A DNA stretch of 64,000 nucleotides from Clostridia bacterium (lineage in GTDB: Bacteria > Bacillota > Clostridia > RGIG6154), in the NCBI GenBank assembly GCA_017410375.1, contig JAFQQW010000001.1, forward strand, positions 1-64,000, written 5' to 3'. Positions 26,649 to 34,264 of the stretch are shown one piece after another (within the stretch, counting starts at the first letter, position 1; every line of letters begins with the position of its first letter). The position numbers and the translations under genes are program-made. The notes under the pieces were generated by a model. The model was not told where the DNA came from and ran no database searches. It saw nothing but the letters and a program-made list of their open reading frames with translations.

Positions 26649-27443
26649 ATGATTTTTGTGTTTAAGAAAAAACAGATTTTAGCGCTTTGTTTTGGAATCG
26701 CGGTACTGATGAGTGCTTTTTGCGGTGCATATATGATGCTTGCAGGCGGTGCGGTTATGACTTCTAAAACCGATTGGGGACTGGGATACGGTGAAAACGG
26801 CAGTCCGCCTACAGGCAATTCCACGCCTGCGGAATTGGAAAAATACGATGCCTACTATGTGGGGGATACAACCAAAAAGAAGGTGTACCTGACCTTTGAT
26901 GCGGGCTATGAAAACGGCTATACCGCGCGCATACTGGATGTTTTAAAAAAGCATGAGGTGCCTGCAACTTTTTTTCTGGTAGGCAATTATATGGATACGT
27001 CGCCTGAGCTGGTCAAACGCATGGCAGAAGAGGGACACCTGGTGGGCAATCACACCTTAAGTCATCCGGATATGTCCGCCATTTCGGATGAAGAAAGCTT
27101 TAAAAAGGAGCTTTTGGGACTGGAGGAAAAGTATAAGGCGATTACAGGTAAGGAGATGCAGAAAATCTACCGACCACCCCAGGGAAAGTTCAGCACAGAC
27201 AATCTGAAGATGGCAAAAAAGCTCGGTTATAAAACCTTTTTCTGGTCGCTGGCATATGTGGACTGGATTGTGGACAATCAGCCCACTTCAGACTTTGCGT
27301 TTTCCAAGCTGATTCCGAGAATGCATAACGGTGCGATTGTGCTTTTGCATTCTACCTCCCAAACCAATGCGGAAATTTTAGATGAACTGCTGAGTAAGTG
27401 GAAAGAAATGGGCTATACCTTCGGAAGTCTCACGGAGTTTTAA
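26649..27443 (+). CDS. PdaA-like polysaccharide deacetylase
   Basis: A 264-residue exported enzyme of carbohydrate esterase family 4. An N-terminal hydrophobic segment (about residues 10-33) acts as signal or anchor. The NodB domain opens with VYLTFDAGYENGY (catalytic Asp), followed by GNHTLSHPDMS (metal histidines) and YRPPQGKFS. The Y-E in TFDAGYE and the overall layout match PdaA, the delta-lactam-forming MurNAc deacetylase of spore cortex, more than chitin deacetylases. That role implies sporulation ability but is inferred. ATG at 26649 follows GAGAGGTG. Confidence 0.85.
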   Translation: MIFVFKKKQILALCFGIAVLMSAFCGAYMMLAGGAVMTSKTDWGLGYGENGSPPTGNSTPAELEKYDAYYVGDTTKKKVYLTFDAGYENGYTARILDVLKKHEVPATFFLVGNYMDTSPELVKRMAEEGHLVGNHTLSHPDMSAISDEESFKKELLGLEEKYKAITGKEMQKIYRPPQGKFSTDNLKMAKKLGYKTFFWSLAYVDWIVDNQPTSDFAFSKLIPRMHNGAIVLLHSTSQTNAEILDELLSKWKEMGYTFGSLTEF

Positions 27444-27450
27444 AAAGGAG

Positions 27451-27479
27451 TTTACTTTCGTCTCTTTTTGTGGTACAAT
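27451..27479 (+). promoter_or_regulatory. Promoter of histidine phosphatase gene
   Basis: TTTACT and TACAAT with 17 bases between, 27 bases before the start codon of the next gene. Confidence 0.65.
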
Positions 27480-27506
27480 AGATAAAAACGTGAGGGGAGA
27501 CAAATT

Positions 27507-28217
27507 ATGAAAATTTACATAACGCGCCACGGGCAGGTGTGTCCCACGGAATTTTTCGGGAGTGCGGATTTCCCGATGTTTGATATCCCGCTGAGCGAAT
27601 TGGGACAGAAGCAGGCTGTGTGTTTGGCGAATGCTTTAAAAGAAAAAGGCTTTAAGGGTAAGATTTTTTCCTCGCCTTATCGGCGTACTATGATGACTGC
27701 AGATGCGGCAGCAAAGGCGTGCGGTGTGCCCATTTTGCCGGAGCAGGCGCTTCGGGAAATTCTGAAAACCGACGAGGGTGCACAGGAATTTGAGGGAATG
27801 ACCTTAGAGCAACTTAAAACAGAGTTTCCGGTGGTAGCAGAGGATGCCACCCTTTCGTATCCTTGGTGGAACAATTTTAAAGATACCAGAGAAGCGGTTA
27901 TAAAGCGTGTGTCTGATTTTTGGGAGTCGCTTTTACAAAGCGGGGAACAAGAGGTGCTTTTGGTCGGACACGGTGCGTCTGTGTTTGGCTCGGTATACTA
28001 TTTGAACCAAAAATATGGCTTGGGCTTTCCCGATGACGGGGATGTGCTGGGCGATTATCTGGGAGACCATGGCCTAAATTGTGCCCTTTCCTATGTAGAA
28101 ACAGATAAAGACGGTAATTTTGTGTGCGGTGAATTTTTTAGTACTGCGCATCTTACCGAGGATATGCTTACTTCCAATCCGAAGCACAAGGAACGCCCTG
28201 AGTGCGTGAATAAATAA
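27507..28217 (+). CDS. Histidine phosphatase family protein
   Basis: A 236-residue cytosolic protein of the phosphoglycerate mutase-like branch. The catalytic TRHGQ is at residues 6-10, SSPYRRTMMTA supplies the second phosphate-binding arginine, and LLVGHGASV the second catalytic histidine. The middle contains an acidic region, with extra sequence after the second histidine (GFPDDGDVLGDYLGDHG). Substrate not identifiable. GAGGGGAG precedes the ATG; own promoter and terminator. Confidence 0.85.
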   Translation: MKIYITRHGQVCPTEFFGSADFPMFDIPLSELGQKQAVCLANALKEKGFKGKIFSSPYRRTMMTADAAAKACGVPILPEQALREILKTDEGAQEFEGMTLEQLKTEFPVVAEDATLSYPWWNNFKDTREAVIKRVSDFWESLLQSGEQEVLLVGHGASVFGSVYYLNQKYGLGFPDDGDVLGDYLGDHGLNCALSYVETDKDGNFVCGEFFSTAHLTEDMLTSNPKHKERPECVNK

Positions 28218-28221
28218 AAGA

Positions 28222-28249
28222 AGCAACGCAAACGCGTTGCTCCTTTTTT
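28222..28249. terminator. Terminator between convergent genes
   Basis: AGCAACGC-AAAC-GCGTTGCT followed by CC and six T residues. It overlaps the stop of the minus-strand deacylase gene. Confidence 0.82.
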
Positions 28250-28799
28250 ATTCACCAATTAATTTTACGGTTTGATAGGTGTGCTTAACAGCAGGCAGGA
28301 ATTTTTCTAAGATATCTGCCGTTTTGATTTTCAGGCTTGCGGTGTTTACACAAGGATGACAGCCGAGGTATTCGTCTTTTAAAATATCTTCGTCAATTAA
28401 AAGCACCACATGGTTGTCCTTGTCGTTCATCAGCCCCATAACACTTACTGCACCCGGTTGAATGGAAAGGTATTTCTCCATCGCCTCTGCATCTGCAAAG
28501 GATAGACGCGCACTGCCGATTTGTGCGGAAATTTCCTTGGTTTTAAAGGGCTTGTCTCCCGGCATAAGCAATAAATAAAAGTTGGTTTTCTGTCGGTTGC
28601 ACAAAAATAAGTTTTTGCACATAGTAACTTCAAGTGCCGCATCGACTGCACGGCAGGCTTCCATGGTGTCTGCCTGCGCGTGGTCTAATTGCGTGTAAGG
28701 TATGCCGAGTTTGTCCAGAAAATCATATACATGTATTTCGGTATCAAGACGTCCGCTTACATTTTCGGGACGCCCCTGATGTAATGTAGAATCTGTCAT
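28248..28799 (-). CDS. ProX/YbaK-like prolyl-tRNA deacylase
   Basis: The 183-residue protein belongs to the YbaK/ProRS editing-domain superfamily, which hydrolyses mischarged aminoacyl-tRNA. Visible family segments are CKNLFLCNRQKTNFYLLLMP, ARLSFADAEAMEKYL, PGAVSVMGLMND and LGCHPCVNTASLKI, closest to free-standing PrdX/ProX proteins that clear Ala-tRNAPro. It follows the second Na/Pi transporter gene by 18 bases and is probably co-transcribed with the pair upstream, with no obvious functional link. Confidence 0.85.
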   Translation of the reverse strand: MTDSTLHQGRPENVSGRLDTEIHVYDFLDKLGIPYTQLDHAQADTMEACRAVDAALEVTMCKNLFLCNRQKTNFYLLLMPGDKPFKTKEISAQIGSARLSFADAEAMEKYLSIQPGAVSVMGLMNDKDNHVVLLIDEDILKDEYLGCHPCVNTASLKIKTADILEKFLPAVKHTYQTVKLIGE

Positions 28800-28809
28800 A
28801 AAATCCTCT

Positions 28810-30579
28810 TTATTCCTGCGTTTTCAAGCTGTATTTTGCTTTATATTCTTTGTAAAGCTCTTCGAAAGCTTCTTCGTGATGAATGTTGTGAATGTATTCG
28901 TGCGAGCCAAAAGAGTCATTTTCGATTTCCAGCAGGCAGGCTGCGATGTTGGAGCAATGGTCGGAGGCTCTTTCACAGTTGGTGATGAAATCCGAGAAGA
29001 TAAAGCCCAGCTCGATGGTGCAGTTGCTGTCCTGCAGACGCTTGATGTGATTGCTCTTCATCTTGTACTGGAGCTTGTCGATAATCTGTTCCAAAGGCTC
29101 AATGCGGGCTGCAAGAGAAAGGTCGTTTTCAATCAGCGCAATGCTGGTCATTTCGATGATATCGGTTACAGCGGTTGCCAGAATGGTGATTTCGCGGTTT
29201 GCTTCTTCGGAAAATTCGATTTTCTTTTCATGCATTTCTTTTGCCACCGCCACTAAATTAACGGAGTGGTCGGAAATACGTTCGATGTCACCTACCACAT
29301 GCAGAAGCTTTGCAACCTCACGGCTATGCTCTACCGAAAGCTTTTGTTCGGAAAGTCTTACAAGATAACTGCTCAGTTCATCCTCGTAACGGTCAACTAA
29401 ATTTTCTTTTTCGCGGATTACGGTGTCCTGCTTTTCGTTATAGTTGTTCATTAGTTGTAATGCATCCGAAAAACCGTCCTTGGTCAGCACAATCATGTCC
29501 ATAATCAGATCACGGCACTTTGCAATTGCAAAGGACGGGGTGGACAAAAAGCGAACGTCCAGGATGGAGAATGTATTGTCTTCTTCTGCTTTTGCCTTTT
29601 CTTTGAAGGTTTTGATTGCAAACACCTCGAACATTTTGCTGAAGGGAAGCAATAAAACAGAAGAGATAATATTAAATACAGTGTGGAAAATGGCGATGTT
29701 TAACGGGTTTGCCATGTAGTCTTTTTCCATAAAGCCGAAGGGAACAAACATTGCAATCAGATAAAAAAGTACCAAAAATACTATTACACCGACAATTTTA
29801 ATGTAGAGACAAGCTGTTGCGACGCGCTTTGCATTGGTGTTGCCGTTGATTGCGGAAATAATCGGGGTAATGGTGGTACCGATGTTCTGGCCGAGTACAA
29901 TGGGGAATGCTACCGCAAACGGAATCGCACCGGTCAGGGACAATGCCTGCAAAATACCAACCGAAGCCGATGAGGACTGGATGATTGCCGTAAGTGCGGT
30001 ACCGATAAGAACGCCTAAAATGGGATTGCTGAAGGTAACCATCAGGTCTTTAAACCATTGTTCCTTGCCAAGACCGCTCATCGAGTCGCTCATAATGTCC
30101 ATACCGAACATTAAAACGGTAAAACCAATCATGATCAGACCGATGTTTCTATGCTTGTCCTTTTTGGACATCATCATCATAAATACAGCGACGATGCCCA
30201 TGATGGGGGTAAAGGATGAGGGCTTGAACAGTTTGATGATGGTGGTTGCACCTTCACCGATGTTGGTTAAGCTCACCAACCATGCGGTAACGGTTGTGCC
30301 GACGTTGGCACCGAAAATAATACCGATGGACTGGGACAAAGTCATAATTCCCGAGTTTACGAAACCAACCAGCATAACGGTGGTTGCAGAAGAACTCTGA
30401 ATAATGGCTGTTACAAAAAAGCCTAAAAGAAAGCCTTTATACTTGTTGGAAGTCAGCTTTGCCAAGATGGATTCTAACTGGCCGCCTGAAAGCTTTTTTA
30501 AGCCGTTGCCCATTTCGTCCATGCCGTATAAAAACAGAGCAAGACCGCCGATGAGTGTTAACACGCTAAAAATATCCAT
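28810..30579 (-). CDS. Na/Pi cotransporter with PhoU domain (second copy)
   Basis: A 589-residue membrane protein that probably moves phosphate with sodium. The N-terminal 330 residues hold the two inverted Na_Pi_cotrans repeats, each with the QSSSAT/QSSSAS signature (QSSSATTVMLVGFVNSG and QSSSASVGILQAL). The C-terminal 240 residues form a PhoU-like helical domain with paired E-x-x-R-x-x-D/HS helices. A close paralogue lies just upstream. AGGAGGCG precedes the ATG. Single-pass read-through from the upstream copy is limited by the terminator at 30654-30675. Confidence 0.9.
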   Translation of the reverse strand: MDIFSVLTLIGGLALFLYGMDEMGNGLKKLSGGQLESILAKLTSNKYKGFLLGFFVTAIIQSSSATTVMLVGFVNSGIMTLSQSIGIIFGANVGTTVTAWLVSLTNIGEGATTIIKLFKPSSFTPIMGIVAVFMMMMSKKDKHRNIGLIMIGFTVLMFGMDIMSDSMSGLGKEQWFKDLMVTFSNPILGVLIGTALTAIIQSSSASVGILQALSLTGAIPFAVAFPIVLGQNIGTTITPIISAINGNTNAKRVATACLYIKIVGVIVFLVLFYLIAMFVPFGFMEKDYMANPLNIAIFHTVFNIISSVLLLPFSKMFEVFAIKTFKEKAKAEEDNTFSILDVRFLSTPSFAIAKCRDLIMDMIVLTKDGFSDALQLMNNYNEKQDTVIREKENLVDRYEDELSSYLVRLSEQKLSVEHSREVAKLLHVVGDIERISDHSVNLVAVAKEMHEKKIEFSEEANREITILATAVTDIIEMTSIALIENDLSLAARIEPLEQIIDKLQYKMKSNHIKRLQDSNCTIELGFIFSDFITNCERASDHCSNIAACLLEIENDSFGSHEYIHNIHHEEAFEELYKEYKAKYSLKTQE

Positions 30580-30653
30580 ATAACGCCTCCTGTATGGGTT
30601 GATTTTTATGTAAACAAAGTGAATTTCTTTGGAATATTCGGATTTAAAAATTT

Positions 30654-30675
30654 GGCCCGCCCGGATGGGCGGGCC
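30654..30675 (-). terminator. GC-rich hairpin between the two Na/Pi genes
   Basis: GGCCCGCCC-ATCC-GGGCGGGCC followed on the minus strand by AAATTTTT. It may partly terminate the upstream transporter's transcript. Confidence 0.75.
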
Positions 30676-30683
30676 GCTTAAAT

Positions 30684-32432
30684 TTACAGACTGTATTTTG
30701 CTTCGAATTCTTTGAATTTTTCTTCGAAATGTTCTTTATGATGTAATTTGTGCAGATATTCGTGGGTGCCGAAGGAATCGTTTTCCACTTCAATCATGCA
30801 AACTGCAATGTTGGAGCAGTGGTCTGCAATGCGTTCAAAGTTGGTAATCAAATCGTTGAACACAAAGCCGGTTTCAATGGTGCAGTCGTTTTGCTGCAGA
30901 CGCGCAATATGACCTTTTTTCAGCTTATATTTCAAGCCGTCAATAACCTGTTCTAAAGGTTCAATCTGTGCGGCAACTGCAAGGTCGTTGTGTTCGAAAG
31001 CGGTTGCGGTCAATCCGATGATTTCCCGGATTGCATTTGCCATGGTCTGAATTTCCCTGCGACCTTCTTCAGAAAATTCCACTTTCTTTTCATGAATTTC
31101 TCTTGCGGAGTCTACTAAGTTTACAGCATGGTCGCTCATGCGCTCAAAGTCGCCGATGGTGTGCAGTAAGCTCGAAATCTGGTGGCTGTCTTCATAGTTT
31201 AAGCTGTGGCGGCTCAGTTTAACCAAGTAAGTGCCAAGCTTGTCTTCAAAAGTGTCCACTTCATTTTCTAAGGCTTCGATTTCTTCTGCTGCGGCATCTG
31301 TAAATTTAGAGCCAAGCAGGTCTAACGCCTTGCTTAAGGATTCTGTAGCAATATGCATCATCTTTAGGGTTACAATTTTAGATTGCTGAACAGCAACTGC
31401 AGGTGTTTCCAGTAAACGTTCGTCTAAGAGCTGGATTTCGTTTGCAGTATCCTTGTCCTTGATAACAAAGTATGCCAGCTTTTCCAGCTGCTTTGTGAAA
31501 GGAATCAGGAGCAGGGTTGTGAATAGGTTGAAGATGGTGTGCACGGTCGCAATGTCGGCAGGATTCATGACATCATCGTAAAATGCGAAGCCGACAAGGT
31601 TATGAATGGTATAGAACAGTACCAGAAATGCGACGGTGCCGATGATGTTAAAGCTTAAATGCACAACAGAAACACGTTTTGCATTACGGTTTGCACCGAT
31701 TGCGGAAATAATTGCTGTGATACAGGTACCAATGTTCTGACCCATGATAATCGGGATTGCATTGGAGTAGTATACAGCACCTGTAGAGCAGAGTGCCTGC
31801 AAAATACCGACCGAAGCCGACGAGGACTGGATGATTGCTGTAAGCAATGCACCGGTCAGCACACCCAGGAGCGGGTTGGAGAACATAACTAAGATTTGGG
31901 TAAAGGTTTCGCTTTCCTTTAAAGGTGCTACGGCGCCGGACATCATTTTCATACCGTACATCAAAACGGTAAAGCCCAGCAAAATGTTACCTACATCTTT
32001 GTGCTTTTCTTTTTTGCTGAAAGAAAGTACGATGCCGATGGTTGCGAAAATCAATGAGAAATTTTCGGGTTTTAACATCTGCATTAAAAAGCCGTCACCT
32101 TCAATGCCGGACAAGCTTAAAAGCCAGGCGGTTATGGTGGTACCGATGTTGGCACCCATGATTACTCCGATAGACTGTGAAAGAGACATCAAACCGGAGT
32201 TTACAAAGCCGACAACCATAACGGTTGTGGCGGACGAGCTTTGGATTACTGCGGTAACCAAAGCACCGAGTGCAACGCCTTTTAAACGATTGGAGGTTAA
32301 GTTTTCCAAAATGGATTTTAAACTGCCACCACCTCGTTTTTCCAGGCCGTCGCCCATTACATTCATACCGAACAGGAACATACCCAAGCCACCAAGCAGC
32401 TTTAAGATGTTTAAGATTACTTCTGTGTTCAA
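30684..32432 (-). CDS. Na/Pi cotransporter with PhoU domain (first copy)
   Basis: A 582-residue paralogue of the next gene with the same layout: two Na_Pi_cotrans repeats (QSSSATTVMVVGFVNSG and QSSSASVGILQAL) in about 330 residues, then a PhoU-like domain ending in a histidine-rich tail (HEYLHKLHHKEHFEE). The copies are clearly related along their whole length but diverged, so the duplication is not recent. Its upstream region carries the GTTGGTTC array. GAGGAGG lies before the ATG. Confidence 0.9.
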   Translation of the reverse strand: MNTEVILNILKLLGGLGMFLFGMNVMGDGLEKRGGGSLKSILENLTSNRLKGVALGALVTAVIQSSSATTVMVVGFVNSGLMSLSQSIGVIMGANIGTTITAWLLSLSGIEGDGFLMQMLKPENFSLIFATIGIVLSFSKKEKHKDVGNILLGFTVLMYGMKMMSGAVAPLKESETFTQILVMFSNPLLGVLTGALLTAIIQSSSASVGILQALCSTGAVYYSNAIPIIMGQNIGTCITAIISAIGANRNAKRVSVVHLSFNIIGTVAFLVLFYTIHNLVGFAFYDDVMNPADIATVHTIFNLFTTLLLIPFTKQLEKLAYFVIKDKDTANEIQLLDERLLETPAVAVQQSKIVTLKMMHIATESLSKALDLLGSKFTDAAAEEIEALENEVDTFEDKLGTYLVKLSRHSLNYEDSHQISSLLHTIGDFERMSDHAVNLVDSAREIHEKKVEFSEEGRREIQTMANAIREIIGLTATAFEHNDLAVAAQIEPLEQVIDGLKYKLKKGHIARLQQNDCTIETGFVFNDLITNFERIADHCSNIAVCMIEVENDSFGTHEYLHKLHHKEHFEEKFKEFEAKYSL

Positions 32433-32460
32433 AATTGCTTCCTCCTCAAATTTGTTTTTT

Positions 32461-32519
32461 GTTGGTTCTTTGTCGTTGGTTCAAATTTGTTGGTTCAGTT
32501 GGTTCAATTTTGTTGGTTC
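32461..32519. repeat. Five GTTGGTTC repeats with mostly 14-base period
   Basis: The 8-mer GTTGGTTC (GAACCAAC on minus) starts at 32461, 32475, 32489, 32498 and 32512, giving spacings of 14, 14, 9 and 14 bases. The array lies 29-87 bases upstream of the first Na/Pi transporter, inside its probable leader. It may be an operator array, a protein-binding RNA site or a slippage-prone minisatellite. Confidence 0.65.
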
Positions 32520-32647
32520 AGTATTTATATGAACGCATTTCTGCGTTGTTTTATCATTGCTCGAAATACCTCATTATGATTATACCAAAAAGTGATTACA
32601 AACAAATTAAAAAAGTGTTACAAAAATATGAAATTGTATAGGAGGAA

Positions 32648-32676
32648 TTGAAAACAGCAGAATAATATGGTAAAAT
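32648..32676 (+). promoter_or_regulatory. Promoter of small ORF-patatin operon
   Basis: TTGAAA and TAAAAT with 17 bases between, 20 bases before the small ORF start. Confidence 0.6.
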
Positions 32677-32695
32677 TGTAATGGAGGGGATAACC

Positions 32696-32821
32696 ATGTA
32701 CAGAGTTTGTATCCCGGTAAACAACAGAAAGTATACCGAAAAAGAGTGGGACTCTCTTATAAGAGATTTTCACCGTACGATTTTGCGGTTATTACATTAT
32801 ATAAATAAAGAAGGAGTTTAA
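32696..32821 (+). CDS. 41-codon ORF, probably a truncated gene start
   Basis: A well-placed GGAGGGG and ATG open a 41-residue frame (start MYRVCIPVNNRKYTEKEW) that ends one base before the patatin ATG; the AAGGAG inside its last codons serves patatin. The opening strand followed by a helix looks like the first beta-alpha unit of a TIM-barrel sugar enzyme, so it may be the surviving N-terminus of a deleted gene, now kept as a translated leader for patatin. Family not recognised. Confidence 0.45.
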   Translation: MYRVCIPVNNRKYTEKEWDSLIRDFHRTILRLLHYINKEGV

Positions 32822-32822
32822 A

Positions 32823-33674
32823 ATGAAAAAAGCGTTAGTGTTAGAGGGTGGCGCAAGCCGCGGCTATTTCTCGGTGGGTGCCATGGACGTTTTAATGGAG
32901 CAGGAAATCTGGCTCAATTACTTAATTGGTGCTTCTGCAGGGATTGCCAACGGTGTTTCGTATGCCTCGAAGCAAATCGGCAGAGGGTATCGCATTGGCA
33001 CCGAGTTTATGCAGGACCCGCGATATATGGGTAAAAAGCATCTGTTGAATCCTAAAAACAGAAGCTTATATAATATGGATTTTGTGTTTAACGAGCTGCC
33101 CAACAAGCATCTTTTGTATGATTACGAGGCATTAAAGGCATTTGGTGAGGATGTGTATGCAGTAGTAACCTCCTTAGAGAGCGGAAAGGCGGAATATCTT
33201 TCTGTTTCGCCCGAGGATAAGGAAAATAAAAGCATTCTTGCCAGCTGTGCGCTTCCGATTCTGTTTCCGCCCATTGAGGTGAACGGCAAAAAATACATGG
33301 ACGGCGGTATTGCAGACCCCATTCCCGTAGAAAAAGCATTAAAGGACGGCTGTGAAAAGGCGGTTGTGATTCTGACCCGTGAGCGTTCATATGTGAAAGA
33401 GGAAGAAAAGGCGTTAGGGTTGGCGGCACTTATGTACAGCAAGTATCCGAAATTTGCCGATACCGTAAAAAAACGCACAGAGATTTATAATCTGGCACAC
33501 CAAAGAGTGTTGGATTTAGAGCGCAAAGGCGAGATTTTTGTGCTGGCACCCGAGGATACAAAGGCATGGGGCAGAACCGACAGCGACCCCGAAAAAATAA
33601 AGCAAATCTATAACGAGGGTCGGGAAGTGGCAACTAAAAATTTAGAAAATTTAAAAAAATATCTTGAAAAATAA
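32823..33674 (+). CDS. Patatin-like phospholipase
   Basis: The 283-residue protein is a serine lipid acyl hydrolase of the bacterial patatin/RssA type. The oxyanion loop GGASRGYFSVG is near residues 9-19, the nucleophile elbow GASAG puts serine near residue 38, and the dyad aspartate is in DGGIADP near residue 160. No signal peptide is seen. It follows a 41-codon ORF with AAGGAG. Likely acts on membrane phospholipids from the cytosol; substrate inferred from family only. Confidence 0.88.
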   Translation: MKKALVLEGGASRGYFSVGAMDVLMEQEIWLNYLIGASAGIANGVSYASKQIGRGYRIGTEFMQDPRYMGKKHLLNPKNRSLYNMDFVFNELPNKHLLYDYEALKAFGEDVYAVVTSLESGKAEYLSVSPEDKENKSILASCALPILFPPIEVNGKKYMDGGIADPIPVEKALKDGCEKAVVILTRERSYVKEEEKALGLAALMYSKYPKFADTVKKRTEIYNLAHQRVLDLERKGEIFVLAPEDTKAWGRTDSDPEKIKQIYNEGREVATKNLENLKKYLEK

Positions 33675-34173
33675 AAATTTTTTAAATTTTTAAAAGGAAA
33701 TGAAGAGGAAACGACGAATACTATACAACGAAGAAGAAAGGCGGTGGGTCCAATGAAGAGTGAAGAACAAATTTCAGTTTCGGAAATGTTTGCGTCTTTG
33801 TGGAATGCAAAGGATACCGCCGACGTGAACGCCTGAATACCGAAACCGAAAACAGAAAAAAGTAAGGCGGAAGCATACAAAGTAGAATACCGATTGTAAA
33901 AGCTTAAAATGAGTTCGGTTCGCCATGATGCGAGAAGATGCGAAATACGCGGAGCGAAAAGATGAAGGTCATGTAAGCAATAGGAAAAGAAGGAGAAAAG
34001 CCTTTTGGTGTCGGATGTGTCAGGACAAACGACAGAGAAGTAAAGGCAAATCGGTATAAAGAATCCAAATGCATGCGAGAAAATTAAATATAGATTTTTA
34101 AAAAGAATGTTTTGAATATGCCAAATTTAAAATGGCAAGAAAAGGCAGGACGGTCCAAAAAGATAGTTCAAAT
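33675..34173. other. Purine-rich orphan region, possible non-coding RNA
   Basis: Roughly 500 bases with no gene-length frame on the plus strand and a strong terminator at the end. The plus strand is conspicuously A/G-rich with GCGAGAAGATGCGAAA-like segments near 33930. Three mini-frames are present: 18 codons from 33703, ending in an ATGA overlap with a 27-codon frame from 33753 that has GGCGGTGGG upstream, and a very basic 44-codon frame starting near 33926. These could be remnants of a decayed gene set or spurious frames on a structured RNA. It does not match tmRNA, RNase P, SRP or 6S RNA signatures that I know. Confidence 0.35.
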
Positions 34174-34206
34174 AAAAGCTGACTTACTTTGTAAGTCAGC
34201 TTTTTA
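34174..34206 (+). terminator. Strong terminator upstream of GH35 promoter
   Basis: AAAAGCTGACTTAC-TTT-GTAAGTCAGCTTTT with a further T run: a 14 bp stem with a 3-base loop. Confidence 0.88.
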
Positions 34207-34215
34207 GTTTATCCC

Positions 34216-34244
34216 TTGACAAGAAAAGGTATAAACAATATAAT
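34216..34244 (+). promoter_or_regulatory. Consensus promoter of GH35 gene
   Basis: TTGACA and TATAAT separated by 17 bases, 20 bases before the start codon. Confidence 0.85.
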
Positions 34245-34264
34245 GAATAAAGAGGTGATTTGTT

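Noticed and set aside
29834-30400. 188-codon plus-strand frame
   Set aside because: It is antisense to the conserved Na/Pi transporter gene, has no binding site and encodes low-complexity hydrophobic sequence.
32461-32519. CRISPR array
   Set aside because: The repeat unit is only 8 bases with 1-6 base gaps; there are no spacers and no cas genes.
33608-33880. 90-codon minus-strand frame crossing the patatin 3' end
   Set aside because: It overlaps patatin antisense, is phenylalanine/serine-rich as expected of A-rich reverse DNA, and has no ribosome binding site.
33675-34206. Group II intron or known large RNA (RNase P, tmRNA, 6S)
   Set aside because: I could not find the domain V hairpin, the RNase P P4 signature, a tag-peptide frame or the 6S central bubble.
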